Below, piece after piece: positions 57,301 through 63,851 of a stretch of DNA of 64,000 nucleotides. Each line of letters begins with the position of its first letter. Within the stretch, counting starts at the first letter, position 1. Source of the DNA: Brachycybe producta. Taxonomy: Eukaryota > Arthropoda > Diplopoda > Playtdesmida > Andrognathidae. Both the position numbers and the translations under genes were made by a program. The stretch is taken from NCBI GenBank assembly GCA_036925085.1, contig JAUPFP010000002.1, positions 12,429,607 through 12,493,606 of the forward strand, read 5' to 3'. The notes below the pieces were generated by a model. That model saw nothing but the letters and a program-made list of their open reading frames with translations. It ran no database searches and was not told the origin of the DNA.

Positions 57301-57649
57301 TTGTGTTCTAGGACCCTTTTATTTCGATATTCCTTAACTTGGCTCATTTTCGTTAAATATTCGCAGACCAACTGGACGCCCTTCGAAAGGTCACACTGGC
57401 CCGTGTTATCTGTGACAACATGTACGGTATCTACACGTTGCAACCGTACGTCATGAGGGCGTATGGACCCGGGTAAGTCTCTCTCTCTCTCTCTTATGGC
57501 CTCAGAAAGAACCGTTCCAGAGTAACGTTCTGTTTCAATGTCGATCATTTCTCTTTAGAAACGAGCGAGTTCCGTGCGACCATCCGAGCATACCGTTATT
57601 GGACTTGAGTGCCTGGAAGGAAAACTACGTTCCGTCTTACGGAAAGTAA
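43376..57649 (+). CDS. Animal haem peroxidase PxB (peroxinectin/chorion-peroxidase type), complete, 11 exons
   Basis: Exons 43376-43553, 50559-50699, 52517-52643, 54723-55141, 55216-55386, 55460-55618, 55784-55972, 56046-56754, 56839-57008, 57367-57472, 57559-57649: 2460 nt, 819 aa plus stop, all GT-AG with consistent phases. The N-terminus has KEKKTER followed by a hydrophobic stretch at 10-27 (signal peptide or type II anchor), then PLPPPPPPNPPVP. A long low-complexity pro-region with a His/Gly/Pro/Asp/Glu-rich part runs to about 245. The peroxidase domain starts at NCDDIYYRSFDGSCNN (C251, C263) and has distal QWGQFISHDLT (Q332, H336), calcium loop TSYIDAS (408-414), Arg R465, proximal YRFGHSMV (R566, H569) and [11 protein letters not shown] (N651). 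Both usual haem-ester residues are replaced (S335, Q468). It is paralogous to PxA, transcribed away from it. Intron 1 is 7 kb. Substrate unknown; likely extracellular cross-linking or defence chemistry by family analogy. Confidence 0.93.
44702..44852. mobile_element. Hairpin MITE with TTTCTACGGAGCCCT ends (PxB intron 1)
   Basis: Left CAATTTCTACGGAGCCCTAC, CCTGATGAGGACATGTC; right TATGTCCTCATCAGGGCTCC, GTAGAAATTTC. Shares GGGCTC(C/T)GTAGAA and GGACATG with repeat R, so it may be a foldback derivative of that family. Confidence 0.7.
45055..45352. repeat. (CT)n microsatellite in PxB intron 1
   Basis: About 300 bp of CT with TTTCTATCTC interruptions; sense-strand pyrimidine. Confidence 0.95.
46394..46452. 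repeat. 59-nt near-perfect hairpin in PxB intron 1
   Basis: CTTGAATCCTCTAAACAGAG GTGTCATTA pairs with TAATGACACATCTGTTTAG AGGATTCAAG with a single mismatch and a minimal loop. No related copy seen in the window. Confidence 0.8.
46798..46920. mobile_element. TTAGAGGCTAG-type hairpin MITE, copy 4
   Basis: AAATGCGTTTTTCAGTTAAA, GCTTAGAGACTAGGAG on the left; TTTCTAGCCTCTAACCAGGG, TTTTCAACTGAAAAAGGCAT on the right. Lies in PxB intron 1. Confidence 0.6.
49800..49915. mobile_element. TTAGAGGCTAG hairpin MITE, copy 5
   Basis: GTGAGACTGTTAGAGGCTAG on the left, GTTAGCCTCTAAACAGTCAC on the right. Lies in PxB intron 1. Confidence 0.65.
49975..50215. mobile_element. CTAG-foldback MITE, copy 18 (PxB intron 1)
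   Basis: GTGTATTAGAAACTAGAAGG, GTAGCTGAATCACTTGATAG on the left; CTACCCTTTCTAGTTTCTAA, AAAAATTCAATTTCTC on the right, about 340 nt before the exon-2 acceptor. Confidence 0.8.
51021..51463. repeat. (CT)n array with regular TTCCAAT interruptions (PxB intron 2)
   Basis: CT runs of about 10-22 nt are separated again and again by CTTCCAATCTCT, later by CAATCTGTCTCT, giving a minisatellite-like higher order within the microsatellite. Confidence 0.9.
52268..52465. mobile_element. CTAG-foldback MITE, copy 19 (ends about 50 nt before a PxB acceptor)
   Basis: ATTACTTAGAAACTAGAAAG on the left, GTTTATTTTGAAAGATATAT and ATTACTCTTTTTATAATTTC on the right. It ends about 50 nt upstream of the exon-3 acceptor (52516). 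Confidence 0.65.
52725..52808. repeat. 12-bp minisatellite AAAAATTAAAAG (PxB intron 3)
   Basis: About seven perfect tandem copies of GAAAAATTAAAA, beginning about 80 nt downstream of the exon-3 donor. Confidence 0.9.
53993..54162. mobile_element. CTAG-foldback MITE, copy 20 (PxB intron 3)
   Basis: CTTTTAGAAACTAGAAGGGT on the left, CAACTACCCTTCTAGTTTTT, AAAATACGTTCTAGTTT on the right. Confidence 0.75.
57059..57291. mobile_element. Hairpin MITE with GCGACTTTTAGTGG ends (PxB intron 57009-57366)
   Basis: GCGACTTTTAGTGGTTGAGT, TGACTGCAAAATGTAGTCG on the left; CGACTACAATTTGCAGTCCA, CCCCACTACAAAAAAGTCGC on the right. It accounts for most of the only PxB intron over 200 nt in the 3' part of the gene. 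A looser relative may lie near 49675-49790. Confidence 0.65.
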
Positions 57650-57880
57650 CTCTCTTTCTCAGAAAGGAGGCGAGAGAGAAAGTAATCAATGATGACTGAT
57701 CAATCGATTCATATGTTACAACAATTTGATCCATCAACAAGTCCATTTGATCCATCAATCCATCCATCCTTCATTATATATCCATAAATCCATCCCATTT
57801 TCCTTCGTGTTCAACTTCACCGCAACTCTTTTTTTTCCGGGTCCATTCAGTTCGTTCGTCGTCTTATTATTTCTTGAATA
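57650..57880. other. PxB 3' flank
   Basis: Presumed 3' UTR. It has a CATCCATC/GATCCATC-rich stretch but no canonical AATAAA before the hAT-type element that starts at 57881. Confidence 0.5.
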
Positions 57881-58738
57881 CAGGGTGGCTGATTTTTTTG
57901 ATTTTTTTTTAAAAAATCAAATAAATCGATTTTTTTGATTTAAATCAGATTTTTTTTATTTTTTTTTTTTATTTATATCAAATATTAAATTTTTTTTATG
58001 ACGATGTTTTCAAAAATGAGTAATAATAACATTGTTAATTGTTACAGTTAGTAAAATAATTGCAAAACAAGAAGAAAAAAAATGTTAATAAACATTCAAA
58101 TCTGAAAATAATAAGTTTCAAGCAATTTTAATTTAACATTCTGAACGTAAACACGAGCTTTGCAGCCTTTTCAGTTCCCAAAGCAAATCAGTACCTCAGA
58201 GGTAAACTGTGTTAAGTAACTTTTTTAAAAATAAAACACGATTTTACATCTTCATAAGATGTAACATTTGCGTATTTTAAACAGTTTGCCAAGTTCTATC
58301 AGCGGTAAACAGTGGTAAGTCCACAGTTTTACATATTGGCTGCTAGATGGTGGTATACCATGTTAAGTCCTATTCCTTCAATGAAGAGAAAAACTTTCAA
58401 ATTACTCCACTGTAAAATTTAGGTTTGGTGACTTAAAACGGTTTACCTCTGAGGTTCTTAAATAGATTACTGATTGTCCCTGATTTCCACCAGTCAATTG
58501 GGGGATATTTCCTCAAGTATATCTTCCGAAAAAATAATGCAGTAATGAAAGGACTACCACCGGACTTTTATTTTATAAACATAGAGAAAAATGCTGGGAA
58601 CTGTTTTGTTTTTATTGTGTTATTTTAATGTTGAAATAAATAAATTTTTTCTAAAAAAATCAATTGATTTTTTTAAAAAAAAATCATCTGATTTAAATCA
58701 TGATTTAAATCAATGTGATTTAAATCACTGCCACCCTG
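57881..58738. mobile_element. Non-autonomous hAT-type element, 858 bp, with 8-bp target duplication
   Basis: Starts CAGGGTGGCTGATTTTTTTG and ends AATCACTGCCACCCTG, flanked by CTTGAATA on both sides (57873-57880 and 58739-58746). Sub-terminal GATTTAAATCA words repeat at both ends. The CAGGGTGGC terminus and 8-bp duplication are hAT hallmarks. No transposase ORF. A second inverted repeat (AAATCAGTACCTCAGAGGTA, AACTGTGTTAAGT against its complement near 58430-58480) suggests a nested hairpin insertion at about 58187-58480. Confidence 0.88.
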
Positions 58739-58930
58739 CTTGAATACATTTTTTTTTGATTGACCACATCGATCAATCAATCATTTACAATTGATTGTGT
58801 GCGATGATCCATAACTTCCATTTAGAAACGGTTTTGTCACCGAATTTATTAATAAAAAAGCCCTTTTATGGGTCCTCCCTTAAGGGCCCATCCGACCCAC
58901 TCTTAAACTCTGATTATTATTGATTTTCAA

Positions 58931-59137
58931 GGTGGAAAGGTTTTAGAAACTAGAAGGGTAGCTCAATCACTTAAGAGGGTTGTGATTGGTAATATCTTTC
59001 AAAATAAACTAACTTTTGTTTTATAAAAAGCTTATTTTGAAAGATATTTCCTGATGAACCTGAAAATACCCTCTTAAGTGATTCGAGCTACGGGGTACTA
59101 CTCTTCTAGTTTTCTAAAACACTTTCTAGTTTCTTAA
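58931..59137. mobile_element. CTAG-foldback MITE, copy 21
   Basis: GGTTTTAGAAACTAGAAGGG, TAGCTCAATCACTTAAGAGG on the left; CCTCTTAAGTGATTCGAGCT, CTCTTCTAGTTTTCTAAAAC on the right. The arms remain well paired, suggesting a fairly young copy. Confidence 0.85.
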
Positions 59138-59997
59138 TTTCGAAATTAAAGCTCACATTAGTTCATAAACCCATCTTAATGTGTATTATAATTATATATT
59201 AAATAATTGTCTTAACAACTGAACCACTCCCTCATTTTTCATGAGGAACCGAACCAGTTGCCATCACACCCTTCCCCCCCCCCCACTTTAATAACCCTTT
59301 CATTTCCCTTTTAATTAAGCTCCACCCCCTTTTCTCCTTTGTCCATTCCAGTTTTTAATCATTTTGTGTGTTGTGTGGAATTTTAAAACAAAAGTCATTG
59401 TGTGAATAATGATTCGATTATTAATTAATTAATTAATTTTGTTAACATTATTTTCAGGCCAATTTACAAGAAAAAGAGAACGAGATTATTAATAAACACA
59501 AATTATAGCCTCTCTCCCGACCCCCTACCCACCTCATTCCAAACCCATCAACAAATTGATTAACCAATTTGAAGACTAGACGAGCGAACCAATTATTGTG
59601 GTTTGCAATTTAATAATTAATAATTATATATTTTGTATATCTTCATTGTGACCCCCTCATCCCTTGTGACCCCCTCCCCCCTTGTGAACCCCCTCCCCCC
59701 TTGTGGCCCCCTCCCCCCTTGTGACACCAGCTCCTCCTGGCCGTGAAATGTTCACCCAAACGTTAATTTATATTAAAAAGAGATTTTTTTTCCTTCCTTC
59801 CTTTTTCCCTTTCTACTTTTTAACAACTTTTTTTTTCTTTCTGAACGAGAAACAAAATGTCTCTTTATTTATTTTTTTTTGCCAGGTTTATTTTGAAAAA
59901 TAAAACATGTATATTTAGTGTATTTTATAACGAAGATTAAAAAAATAAGTTTCAATATTTTTTACCAAAAAAAAAAAATTAACCAATTTTCAACGTA

Positions 59998-60272
59998 TGT
60001 TAAAAACTAGAATAGTAACTGTATGTGCTAGATACTAAAAGAAAAACCAAACAAGTGATTTTCAAATTTTTATTATAAAGTTTATTTTAAAAGATTTATA
60101 CCAGCCTCATAATCAAAAACGTTGCTTAAAATTAAGTTTAAACTTAAAACCATGAAGAGTTTTTAAGTTTAGCTTTGTTTAAGTTTCACTTTGGTTTCAG
60201 TAACGTTTTTTCAATTAAAAGGTCGGTAGTAGTTTTTTAATCCCATTCTAGTTTCTAACAAACTTTGAATTT
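59998..60272. mobile_element. CTAG-foldback MITE, copy 22, diverged centre
   Basis: GTTAAAAACTAGAATAGTAA on the left, CCCATTCTAGTTTCTAACAA on the right; the centre holds a TTAAGTTTAAACTTAAA palindrome not present in other copies. Confidence 0.6.
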
Positions 60273-60311
60273 TATTCATGAAAATCTTCATTACCGGATA
60301 AAACTTAGAAG

Positions 60312-60440
60312 TGTTTTTTTAAAAAAACTAGAAGGGCAAAAAATAATCTGATAAAAATAGGCTTTATAAAAAAGCCTATTTTTATCTAATAAAGTCCGTT
60401 AAACTCAATTTACTCTTCTAGTTTTTAAAAAAAACTTTGA
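60312..60440. mobile_element. CTAG-foldback MITE, copy 23, short form
   Basis: TTTTTAAAAAAACTAGAAGG on the left, TTACTCTTCTAGTTTTTAAA on the right, with TAAAAATAGGCTTTATAAAA / AAGCCTATTTTTA as inner stem. Confidence 0.7.
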
Positions 60441-60577
60441 ATTTATTTTTAAAGTTCCCTCTCTTAATTATAAAGTAGGAGGATAAGATTAAAAAACTGA
60501 AAGCTGAAGCGTTTTTTTAGAAGAATGATTCTCCCGTAAGGTGTCGCTGCTTCAATCAAGATTCAAGAAGATTCACA

Positions 60578-60800
60578 ACTAGCGTTAGCTCATTAGTATT
60601 AGCAGAGCGCATGCGTATTGCCATCTTATCGTTTTATATAGGATTTTATATAGGTTTCCTGAAGTGAACGTCTCATTGGCAGTTTCCATTGGTGATCAAT
60701 AGATGGTGCTGCTAACGCAAATCTGCAATCACTTTCTTATATAAAACGATAAGATGGCAATACGCATGCGCTCTGCTAATACTAATGGACTAACGCTAGT
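60578..60800. mobile_element. 223-bp hairpin MITE with 8-bp target duplication, just upstream of GLRX5
   Basis: Flanked by GATTCACA (60570-60577 and 60801-60808). Ends ACTAGCGTTAG and CTAACGCTAGT are exact complements, and the arms stay paired over about 63 bp with two mismatches (ATTAGTATTAGCAGAGCGCA, TGCGTATTGCCATCTTATCG). No ORF. It ends 131 bp before the GLRX5 start codon. The 8-bp duplication points to hAT-type mobilisation, though the termini are not the usual CAG type. Confidence 0.9.
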
Positions 60801-60829
60801 GATTCACAGGAAGAGAAAAAAATCCTAAA

Positions 60830-60862
60830 ATGGCCGCCGCCTACAACATTCTTATTATTTAG
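60830..60862 (+). promoter_or_regulatory. Upstream ORF / YY1-like motif ahead of GLRX5
   Basis: AAAATGGCCGCCGCC gives an ATG in strong context opening a 10-codon ORF (MAAAYNILII) that stops at 60860-60862, 69 nt before the GLRX5 ATG. The same bases resemble a YY1 site (AAAATGGCGGC). Which role applies depends on the transcription start, which is not visible. Confidence 0.35.
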
Positions 60863-60931
60863 AGAAATAATCGTTCAAATTGAACCTTCTTCTTCGTTGT
60901 TGTTGTTGTTTTTTGTTAAAAAAAAAAAAAG

Positions 60932-62079
60932 ATGTTGTTGCTTAGATTGTCAAATCGATTCCGATTGGTTTGTAATTACGCTACGGACGCCATCATCAGC
61001 AAAGGAGGAGGGAGCAACAAGGGGAACATCGAGGGACTGGTCAAGAAATCGCCAGTGGTCATCTTCATGAAGGGAGTTCCAGATGCACCCAAATGCGGGT
61101 TCAGTAATGCAGTCGTACAGATCCTTAGGATGCACGACGTCCAATATGACGCACACAACGTCCTAGAAGACGATGACCTACGCCAAGGTCAATTATATCT
61201 TCATATTCGCGCTAAATCAGCGCCAATATGAACAAACGCCAAACTGATGATAAGCAGCACGCGTTCCGTTTTATTCATTGTGTTTTGTCGACGTCAAAAT
61301 CGACAGGAATCTTATAGTTAGCTTAAGGCTTATGTAAAGCGTCATATTGCGCCGCGCAATATGACGCTTTACATAAGAGAGGCTAAAAATCAGCTTTTCA
61401 ATCTAGAAAACTGAATAAGCGCCAAACTTATTTACCATATTAGTAAATAAGTTTGGCGCTTATTCAGTTTTCTAGTTTAAAAAACAGCTGATTTTCGAAT
61501 TCCCATTTCACTTATTCTGTAATTAAGGTTGAAAATGAAGAGAAAAATGAATGTGTTTTAGAAACTAGAAGGGTAAAGAGAGCTCAATCACTTAAGAGAG
61601 TAATGTTCTTGTTGCTATCTTTCAAAATAAACTTTTTTTTATTATAGACACAGTCGCCTAAAAAGCTTATTTTGAAAGATATCAACATGCAAATTTTCTT
61701 CTATGTGATTGAGCTCTCTTTACCCTTTCTAGTTTCTAAAACACATTCAAGTTCGTCTTGATTTTCAAAAACCTGAATGAACCTCGCTTCTTACATGCGA
61801 TAACATTGGCGTTTGTTCCATTAAGTCGACCTCTTGACCCCCGTCGTCCTCCATTAATCTAATTAATGTTTTAAAATTGTATTAATTAATTAATTAACAG
61901 GGATTAAGGAATACACTCAATGGCCGACCATCCCTCAAGTGTTCATTTCGGGCGAATTCGTTGGAGGTTGCGACATTCTACTCCAAATGCATCAAAGTGG
62001 AGAACTGATTGAAGAGTTGAAGAAAGTTGGGATCAGGTCGGCTTTACTCGAAAGGAACAACAACAACCGGACCCCCTAA
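60932..62079 (+). CDS. GLRX5: Mitochondrial monothiol glutaredoxin 5 (complete, 2 exons)
   Basis: Exons 60932-61187 and 61901-62079, 435 nt, 144 aa plus stop; GT-AG, phase 1. Residues 1-20 ([20 protein letters not shown]) form a basic amphipathic mitochondrial targeting peptide. The glutaredoxin fold carries [13 protein letters not shown] with monothiol active site C55-G-F-S58 and Lys47 for glutathione, WPTIP (93-97) with the cis-proline, and GEFVGGCDI (104-111). The family holds a glutathione-bound [2Fe-2S] cluster in a dimer and passes it from the ISCU scaffold to acceptors in the mitochondrial matrix. Length and motifs fit metazoan GLRX5; the C-terminal tail (RNNNNRTP) is polar and species-specific. 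ATG 60932 is the only start giving a targeting peptide. An AATAAA lies at 62257-62262. The neighbouring gene on the right runs convergently. Confidence 0.96.
61329..61377. repeat. Perfect 24-bp palindrome in the GLRX5 intron
   Basis: CTTATGTAAAGCGTCATATT GCGC, one central C, then the exact complement ending GCTTTACATAAG. It should form a cruciform or, in RNA, a tight stem. Confidence 0.9.
61403..61475. repeat. Perfect 33-bp inverted repeat in the GLRX5 intron
   Basis: Arms 61403-61435 and 61443-61475 (CTAGAAAACTGAATAAGCGC, CAAACTTATTTAC and its exact complement) separated by the 7-nt loop CATATTA. The arm contains GTTTGGCGCTTATTCAG, the word that builds the minisatellite at 26448-26920. Confidence 0.92.
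61478..61775. mobile_element. CTAG-foldback MITE, copy 24 (GLRX5 intron)
   Basis: Outer AACAGCTGATTTTCGAATTC; left GTGTTTTAGAAACTAGAAGG, GAGCTCAATCACTTAAGAGA; inner CTTTCAAAATAAACTTTTTT / AAAGCTTATTTTGAAAGATA; right ACCCTTTCTAGTTTCTAAAA. Abuts the 33-bp palindrome on its left. Confidence 0.85.
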
Positions 62080-62256
62080 ACACCAGACCGACCCGCGACC
62101 CACCCCTTTTCTTAATTATTAAGACCCCCCCCCCCCCCCCTTTAACACGTGTAAAATAATATTAAAGATAATAATGACGCGCGGCTGCTGCTATGTAGCA
62201 GTTCACATTGAAAAAATATTAATTATTATTGTTATTATATAAAACAAAAAAGTCAA

Positions 62257-62262
62257 AATAAA
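62257..62262 (+). terminator. Polyadenylation signal AATAAA for GLRX5
   Basis: AATAAA in AAAATAAAAG, 178 nt after the GLRX5 stop, a normal distance for a 3' UTR end. Cleavage 10-30 nt downstream would fall inside the last exon of the convergent gene, so the two transcripts would overlap. Confidence 0.65.
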
Positions 62263-62265
62263 AGT

Positions 62266-63851
62266 TCAAAGTTCGTCGTTAAAAGCGAGTTGTTCGAAAT
62301 AATCGTCATCTTCGTCGAGAGTTGTCTGGCGGAAAACGACAAAACGTCAAAATTTACGAAGAGAAAATTCTACTTTTTAAGAATAAAATGTCCAAAATAT
62401 GCAAATGAAAGAACTAGAAGGGTAAAAACAAATCACTAAAAGGTTGTTTTAAAGTGCAAAATGGCGGCGGCCTCTCAGAACTCTTCATTATTTCTTTCTC
62501 TCAACTTGTAAAATTAAAGAGAAACTTGAATTTGTTTTAGAAACTAGAAGAGTAAAGGTCATTCACTTATAAAAAGAGTAATTTTCATGTTGGCATCTTT
62601 CAAAATAAACTTTTTAAGTCACTTTTTAAGAACATTTTAATTAAATATTCATCTCATTAAAACGTTTATTTTGAAAGATATCAATATTCTAATTATTAAG
62701 CGATTGACATATACCCTTCTAGTTTTTAAAACAGTTTCTAGTTTCTCTTCTGAAATTGACAAAACAATCAAGAAGAGCACCGTTCACACTTTAAAACCGA
62801 CTCTACTTGACAGGCATTTAGAAATCGGGAAGAACTTCAGTTGCCCCCGCCCATTTTATGACGAACGCAACTTCTAATTGGTTGGTTATGTAGTCTGACG
62901 TCACATGCTCCACCCTTTTCAACGTCGAACCACACAACAAACCAATTAGAAGTTGCTAGTCGTTATTAAAAAGGGCGGAGCCAACTGAAGTTCGTCCCGA
63001 TTTCTAATTGCCTGTCGCTACTTGACCCTTAGTTATGGTGCTGATCTTAGCGCCACCTATCGGTTGGCGCTCTTTTTTTTTTAACCGTATTTCTTTCTTC
63101 CATCGTTTCATCCGTAATGGATGAAATGGAGACTAGAATTTACCAAACGAGGCACAAGATGGTCGTTATCCGCCTGAAAGTGTGTTTCTTCAGCTTCCGA
63201 ACGAACATCGACGACCTTCTTTTCGTCGTAAATCGACTTGGTCAACTGATTTAAGTGAAAACTGACCGCTTCGGACACCAAACACGGACTGTCCACCTTT
63301 TATTTATTTATTTTTAATTAAATTCTTATCTGTAACTCAATTAAGTTAACAAACCTTTAAAATCTTCATCGTTTTCTGACGAAAATTCTCATTTGTGGTG
63401 TATTTAAAAACGGATTCGATGGATTCTTGGATCGTTCCAATACATTCGTCCAAATTCAAAACCAACTTCTGAATAAATCACCCCCCAACCCCCTTTTCCA
63501 ACGTAAGAATCAAATCAAACATTTATAAAGAAACTAGAAGAGTAAAAAAGACGCTCTTCTAACATTAATCACTGTTATCTTTGAAAATTAACACCGTTGT
63601 TTTTGCCTCTTTAGATTAATAATTGGCTATAAAAACCTGTAAATAGTTTATTTTGAAAGATATCAGAATGAAAAATGTTTTACTCTTCTAGTTTTCAAAT
63701 AAATTCCGAAACGTTGAAGCGAATTTTCCATTAAAACTCGCCTTTTTTGGAGCAGATTTCTTTTGTTTTTGTGGAACCACTTGATCTAAATCCAAACTTT
63801 CGCTATTCTTCTTCTTTTTCGTTATCTTCTTGGTGGGCGACGAATTAAAAG
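62266..63851 (-). CDS. Unrecognised lysine-rich, probably nuclear protein, C-terminal part (5' end outside window)
   Basis: Exons on the complement, 5' to 3': 63742-63851, 63355-63468, 63144-63296, 62266-62325 (TGA stop): 144 visible residues, internal introns all phase 0. The first visible exon encodes a Lys/Ser-rich segment (SPTKKITKKKKNSESLDLDQ) like a nuclear localisation signal. The middle exons form a helical region (LDECIGTIQESIESVFKYTT; CLVSEAVSFHLNQLTKSIYD), and the tail is acidic (LDEDDDYFEQLAFNDEL). I do not recognise the family. The exon at 63742 can only be joined in frame by a GC donor (AAG|GCGAGT) or a shorter exon ending at CAA|GTGGTT, so that boundary is uncertain. Its stop codon is 4 nt from the AATAAA of convergent GLRX5. 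Confidence 0.6.
62400..62450. mobile_element. CTAG-foldback left-arm fragment
   Basis: GAAAGAACTAGAAGGGTAAA, AACAAATCACTAAAAGG: an isolated arm upstream of the full copy 25. Confidence 0.45.
62458..62468 (+). promoter_or_regulatory. Consensus YY1-type site AAAATGGCGGC
   Basis: AAAATGGCGGCGGCC in the last intron of the minus-strand gene. A similar AAAATGGCCGCC lies before GLRX5 (60827) and AAAATGGCGAC at 63899. Function is inferred from motif identity only. Confidence 0.35.
62518..62808. mobile_element. CTAG-foldback MITE, copy 25
   Basis: AGAGAAACTTGAATTTGTTT, TAGAAACTAGAAGAGTAAAG on the left; TACCCTTCTAGTTTTTAAAA, CAGTTTCTAGTTTCTC on the right; right outer arm AATCAAGAAGAGCACCGTTC, ACACTTTAAAACCGAC. 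The element at 62811-63017 abuts this outer arm. Confidence 0.8.
62811..63017. mobile_element. 207-bp hAT-like hairpin MITE flanked by CTACTTGA repeats
   Basis: CAGGCATTTAGAAATCGGGA on the left and GTCCCGATTTCTAATTGCCTG TCG on the right; inner arms CAACTTCTAATTGGTT / AACCAATTAGAAGTTG. CTACTTGA occurs at 62803-62810 and 63018-63025; the right copy is three bases beyond the exact inverted-repeat end. TGACGTCA at 62896-62903 lies in the loop. Confidence 0.78.
63528..63700. mobile_element. CTAG-foldback MITE, copy 26
   Basis: ATAAAGAAACTAGAAGAGTA on the left, TAGTTTATTTTGAAAGATAT and TTTTACTCTTCTAGTTTTCA on the right; occupies most of the 273-nt intron 63469-63741. Confidence 0.75.

Larger units (their letters stand above)
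58747..60569. other. PxB-GLRX5 spacer with three CTAG-foldback copies
   Basis: Besides the elements listed separately it holds G+C-poor DNA, a CTTGTGACCCCCTCCCCC-like tandem at about 59646-59725 and C runs near 59275. No gene is supported; a short ORF at 59703-59903 follows the repeat. Confidence 0.55.
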
